Source: Jeotgalicoccus sp052093725 (GTDB lineage Bacteria; Bacillota; Bacilli; Staphylococcales; Salinicoccaceae). From it: a stretch of 24,903 bases of DNA. A program made the translations under genes and the position numbers. This document shows, piece after piece, positions 22,695 through 24,903 of this stretch; within the stretch, counting starts at the first letter, position 1; each line of letters opens with the position of its first letter. Under the pieces are notes generated by a model, which saw nothing but the letters and a program-made list of their open reading frames with translations, was not told the origin of the DNA and made no database searches. The stretch covers positions 1 through 24,903 of the forward strand of contig JBQDHL010000018.1 of the NCBI GenBank assembly GCA_052093725.1, given 5' to 3'.

Positions 22695-23760
22695 TGTTCA
22701 ATTCTTCCAGTTTTGAAGTCTGCTCTTCAATTGCCAGTGCTTCAATAATTTCATCCAGACTGCCATTAATAATCTGGTCCAGTTTTTGAATTGTTAAACC
22801 AATGCGGTGATCAGTTACACGGTTTTGCGGATAGTTGTACGTACGTATACGTTCAGAACGGTCCCCGGTACCAACTGCTGATTTTCTCTTCTCAGCATAT
22901 TCATCATGTGCTTCCTGCTGCATCATATCGTAAACACGCGCTTTAAGCACTTTCATTGCGTTCTCTCTGTTTTTAATCTGTGATTTTTCATCTTGTGATG
23001 TTACTACCGTGCCGCTTGGCAGGTGAGTAATACGGACTGCCGAGTCAGTCGTGTTAACGTGCTGTCCACCGGCACCGCTTGAACGGTACGTATCAATTTT
23101 AATATCTTCGTTACGGATATTTACTTCTACGTCTTCTACTTCAGGTAATACCGCAACAGTCGCAGTAGACGTATGAATACGTCCCCCTGATTCTGTCTCA
23201 GGTACACGCTGAACACGGTGTGCACCATTTTCAAACTTAAGTTTTGAGAATGCACCTTTACCCTGGATCAGGAAACTGACTTCTTTAAATCCACCTTGGT
23301 CACTGCTTGAAGAGTCAACAGTTTCCGTACGCCATCCCTGGTCTTCGGCATATCTTGAATACATTCTAAATAGATCTCCTGCAAAAATCTGTGCTTCGTC
23401 GCCGCCTGCAGCACCGCGAATTTCCATAATAACGTTTTTGTCATCATTCGGGTCTTTCGGGATAATAAGAATTTTTAAATCATCTTCCAGTTTCGGCAGC
23501 ATGCTTTCAGACTCTGCAATTTCTTCTTTCAGCATTTCAACCATTTCCTGGTCGTCTGTTTCTTTCAGCATTTCTTTAGATTCTTCAATTGTTTCCATGT
23601 GCCCTCTGTATACGCGGAAGACTTCGACAGTATCATGAATGTCGCTTTGTTCTTTAGAATACGTGCGCAGTTTGTCAGGGTCGCTGACTACATCAGGGTC
23701 GCTGAGCAATTCAGTTAACTGTTCATATCGATTTTCTATTATTTCGAGTTGATCAAACAT
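22681..23760 (-). CDS. prfA: Peptide chain release factor 1
   Basis: The 359-residue class I release factor reads UAG and UAA stop codons in the ribosomal A site. The catalytic GGQ is at 231-233 in RSSGAGGQHVNTTDSAVRI, and the codon-recognition tripeptide is PET (187-189) in RVQRVPETESGGR, an RF1-type PxT. The long N-terminal helical domain (about 1-105) is complete. AAGGA precedes the ATG. It begins the prfA-prmC-sua5-ywlE unit from a promoter directly after the rpmE2 terminator. This is not PrfA the virulence regulator. Confidence 0.98.
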   Translation of the reverse strand: MFDQLEIIENRYEQLTELLSDPDVVSDPDKLRTYSKEQSDIHDTVEVFRVYRGHMETIEESKEMLKETDDQEMVEMLKEEIAESESMLPKLEDDLKILIIPKDPNDDKNVIMEIRGAAGGDEAQIFAGDLFRMYSRYAEDQGWRTETVDSSSSDQGGFKEVSFLIQGKGAFSKLKFENGAHRVQRVPETESGGRIHTSTATVAVLPEVEDVEVNIRNEDIKIDTYRSSGAGGQHVNTTDSAVRITHLPSGTVVTSQDEKSQIKNRENAMKVLKARVYDMMQQEAHDEYAEKRKSAVGTGDRSERIRTYNYPQNRVTDHRIGLTIQKLDQIINGSLDEIIEALAIEEQTSKLEELNNETI

Positions 23761-23798
23761 AAGAATACGTCCTTTTCCTGGTACTTTTTAGTTATTTT

Positions 23799-23807
23799 AT
23801 TATAGCA
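23799..23807 (-). promoter_or_regulatory. Candidate extended -10 promoter of prfA
   Basis: TGC-TATAAT on the minus strand (hexamer 23799-23804) lies about 40 bases before the prfA start. The -35 region falls in the T-tract of the rpmE2 terminator and is poor, as for the ABC exporter promoter. Confidence 0.55.
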
Positions 23808-23818
23808 TATTTTTAAGA

Positions 23819-23851
23819 CAAAAAAACTGCACTGAGATACTCAGTGCAGTT
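23819..23851 (-). terminator. Intrinsic terminator of rpmE2
   Basis: A perfect 12-bp stem (23825-23836 with 23840-23851, AACTGCACTGAG and complement) with a three-base loop is followed by a T-run on the minus strand, ten bases after the rpmE2 stop. Confidence 0.93.
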
Positions 23852-23860
23852 GAAATTTTG

Positions 23861-24121
23861 TTATTCTTGGTTGCTTGATTTAAGACCGAATTTTTTGTTG
23901 AATTTCTCAACACGGCCATCTGCAGATGCGAACTTCTGACGTCCTGTGTAGAACGGGTGTGAATCAGAAGAGATATCTAAACGAATAACCGGGTACTCGT
24001 TACCATCTTCCCACTCCATAGTTTCAGAAGAAGTACGTGTAGATCCACTTAAGAATTTAAAATCTGTAGTTGAATCTAAAAATATTACTTTTTTGTATTC
24101 AGGATGAATTCCTTGTTTCAT
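23861..24121 (-). CDS. rpmE2: 50S ribosomal protein L31 type B
   Basis: The 86-residue protein begins MKQGIHPEYKKVIFLDSTTDFKFLSGST and includes the conserved EYPVIRLDISSDSHPFYTG and a basic segment VEKFNKKFGL. It lacks the four cysteines of zinc-binding L31, so it is the zinc-independent C-minus form; in bacteria with both forms this one is induced by zinc limitation. Here it sits at the ordinary rho-rpmE locus, where staphylococci carry it. GAAAGGAG-type ribosome-binding site (AAAGGAGC) precedes the ATG. The 65-base leader can fold into two hairpins. Confidence 0.96.
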   Translation of the reverse strand: MKQGIHPEYKKVIFLDSTTDFKFLSGSTRTSSETMEWEDGNEYPVIRLDISSDSHPFYTGRQKFASADGRVEKFNKKFGLKSSNQE

Positions 24122-24186
24122 AATTGTCAGCTCCTTTGCCCTGGACCATCTGGAACAGAGTTATTGTGGCTATCACCACGCATTAC
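24122..24186 (-). promoter_or_regulatory. Structured 5' leader of rpmE2, possible autoregulatory element
   Basis: In the predicted transcript GUGGU-GAUA-GCCAC forms one hairpin. A second, CUCUG...CAGGG with an inner CC-AGAU-GG, lies just before the ribosome-binding site. L31 leader RNAs bound by L31 have been described in several phyla; whether this one fits the Firmicutes class needs a covariance-model search. Confidence 0.4.
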
Positions 24187-24192
24187 TTTGCC

Positions 24193-24221
24193 ATTATACA
24201 TCCTGAGGCTATAAAAATCAA
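24193..24221 (-). promoter_or_regulatory. Promoter of rpmE2
   Basis: TTGATT (24216-24221), a 17-base spacer and a perfect TATAAT (24193-24198) on the minus strand lie directly after the rho stop. No hairpin terminator separates rho from it. Confidence 0.75.
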
Positions 24222-24236
24222 TATCCCTAAGGAAAT

Positions 24237-24903
24237 TTATATAACCGGTTTCCCTGTCTTCTGAGAGCTTACCATGCGGTCTCTCAGCACATCGAAGAAC
24301 TCTTCGTTTGTCTTCGTTGTTTTTAAAATTCTGAGGAAACGCTCTGTAAAGTCTGAAGAATCCTTAAACAGATTTCTCAGCTGCCATAAAATTTCAAGTT
24401 CTTTTTTATCGAGCAGCAGTTCTTCTTTACGTGTGCTTGAACGTCTGATATCGATTGCCGGGTAAATACGGCGTTCGCTTAAATTGCGGTCAAGATGCAG
24501 TTCCATGTTCCCTGTTCCTTTGAATTCTTCGTAAATAACATCATCCATACGGCTGCCTGTCTCAACAAGTGCAGTCGACAGAATCGTCAGGCTGCCGCCT
24601 GCTTCAATGTTACGTGCCGCACCGAAGAAATGTTTCGGGCGGTGTAAACTCGCAGGATCAAGACCACCGGACAACGTACGGCCGGATGCCGGGATTACTA
24701 AGTTGTATGCACGTGCCAGACGCGTAATTGAATCCATTAAAATAATAACATCCTCGCCCATTTCAACGAGGCGTTTCGCACGTTCCAGTAATAGTTCCGC
24801 AACTTTAACGTGATGCTGAGGCGGCTCATCGAATGTCGAATGCACAACATCTGCATTCTCAACCGAACGTTCCAGATCCGTAACCTCTTCCGGACGTTCC
24901 CCG
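24237..24903 (-). CDS. rho: Transcription termination factor Rho, C-terminal part (cut by window edge)
   Basis: The reading frame is open to the right edge, so only the last 222 codons are present. The segment includes ERPEEVTDLERSV, STFDEPPQHHVKVAELLLERAKRLVE, Walker B region VIILMDSITRLARAYN, SGGLDPASLHRPKHFFGAAR (Q-loop), and the R-loop/arginine-finger stretch GTGNMELHLDRNLSERRIYPAIDI. Rho is the hexameric RNA helicase that ends untranslated transcripts. The methionine at 24845 sometimes taken as a start is an internal GTG valine codon. Followed by rpmE2, as in staphylococci. Confidence 0.97.
   Translation of the reverse strand, partial: GERPEEVTDLERSVENADVVHSTFDEPPQHHVKVAELLLERAKRLVEMGEDVIILMDSITRLARAYNLVIPASGRTLSGGLDPASLHRPKHFFGAARNIEAGGSLTILSTALVETGSRMDDVIYEEFKGTGNMELHLDRNLSERRIYPAIDIRRSSTRKEELLLDKKELEILWQLRNLFKDSSDFTERFLRILKTTKTNEEFFDVLRDRMVSSQKTGKPVI

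Noticed and set aside
1..24903. CRISPR arrays, insertion sequences, prophage genes, tRNA or rRNA genes
   Set aside because: No direct-repeat array, transposase, integrase or structural RNA pattern was seen; the gene content is contiguous core chromosome.

Overview
The window is a stretch of core chromosome from a low-to-moderate GC Gram-positive bacterium of the Staphylococcaceae or a close relative (a Jeotgalicoccus-, Salinicoccus- or Macrococcus-like lineage is plausible; the genus cannot be fixed from sequence alone). The basis is protein character and gene order: thiE-thiM-thiD, a SceD-position wall enzyme, ssb, ywpF, fabZ, murA, the atp operon, mnaA, upp, glyA, ywlG, rpiB, ywlE, sua5, prmC, prfA, rpmE2, rho. 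As far as I recall, this is the order in Staphylococcus aureus apart from a few losses and insertions. Every gene except ywpF is on the minus strand, so transcription runs from high to low coordinates.

Layout, low to high. Positions 1-1904 hold a thiamine salvage operon (thiD-thiM-thiE, the last cut by the window edge) behind a TPP riboswitch with its own terminator. Positions 1953-4390 hold a two-gene ABC-2 exporter. Positions 4493-5353 encode a secreted protein with two LysM domains and an Rpf-like lytic transglycosylase domain. The 459-bp gap behind it carries two WalR-type boxes, a perfect 16-bp palindrome and the ssb terminator. Positions 5813-6989 hold divergent ssb and ywpF. Positions 7043-9289 hold fabZ, a small EpuA-like membrane protein, murA and a DUF1146 protein. 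Positions 9346-16159 hold the full F1Fo ATP synthase operon atpIBEFHAGDC, with a good promoter at 16220-16248 and an intercistronic hairpin between atpE and atpF. Then come mnaA and upp, then glyA, ywlG and rpiB with their own promoter, then ywlE, sua5, prmC and prfA as a tightly overlapped unit, then rpmE2 with a structured leader, and the 3' part of rho.

The genes cover housekeeping functions: thiamine salvage, cell-wall precursor synthesis and remodelling (murA, mnaA, LysM-Rpf protein), fatty-acid elongation (fabZ), energy (atp), one-carbon and pyrimidine salvage (glyA, upp), and translation accuracy and termination (sua5, prmC, prfA, rpmE2). I see no mobile element, CRISPR array, phage, tRNA or rRNA, and no convincing new multigene system. 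The points most worth a second look are regulatory: the WalR/palindrome region at 5460-5760, the repeats around the atp promoter, the GGAA-loop hairpin at the prfA/prmC junction, and the unusual domain make-up of the protein at the sceD position.
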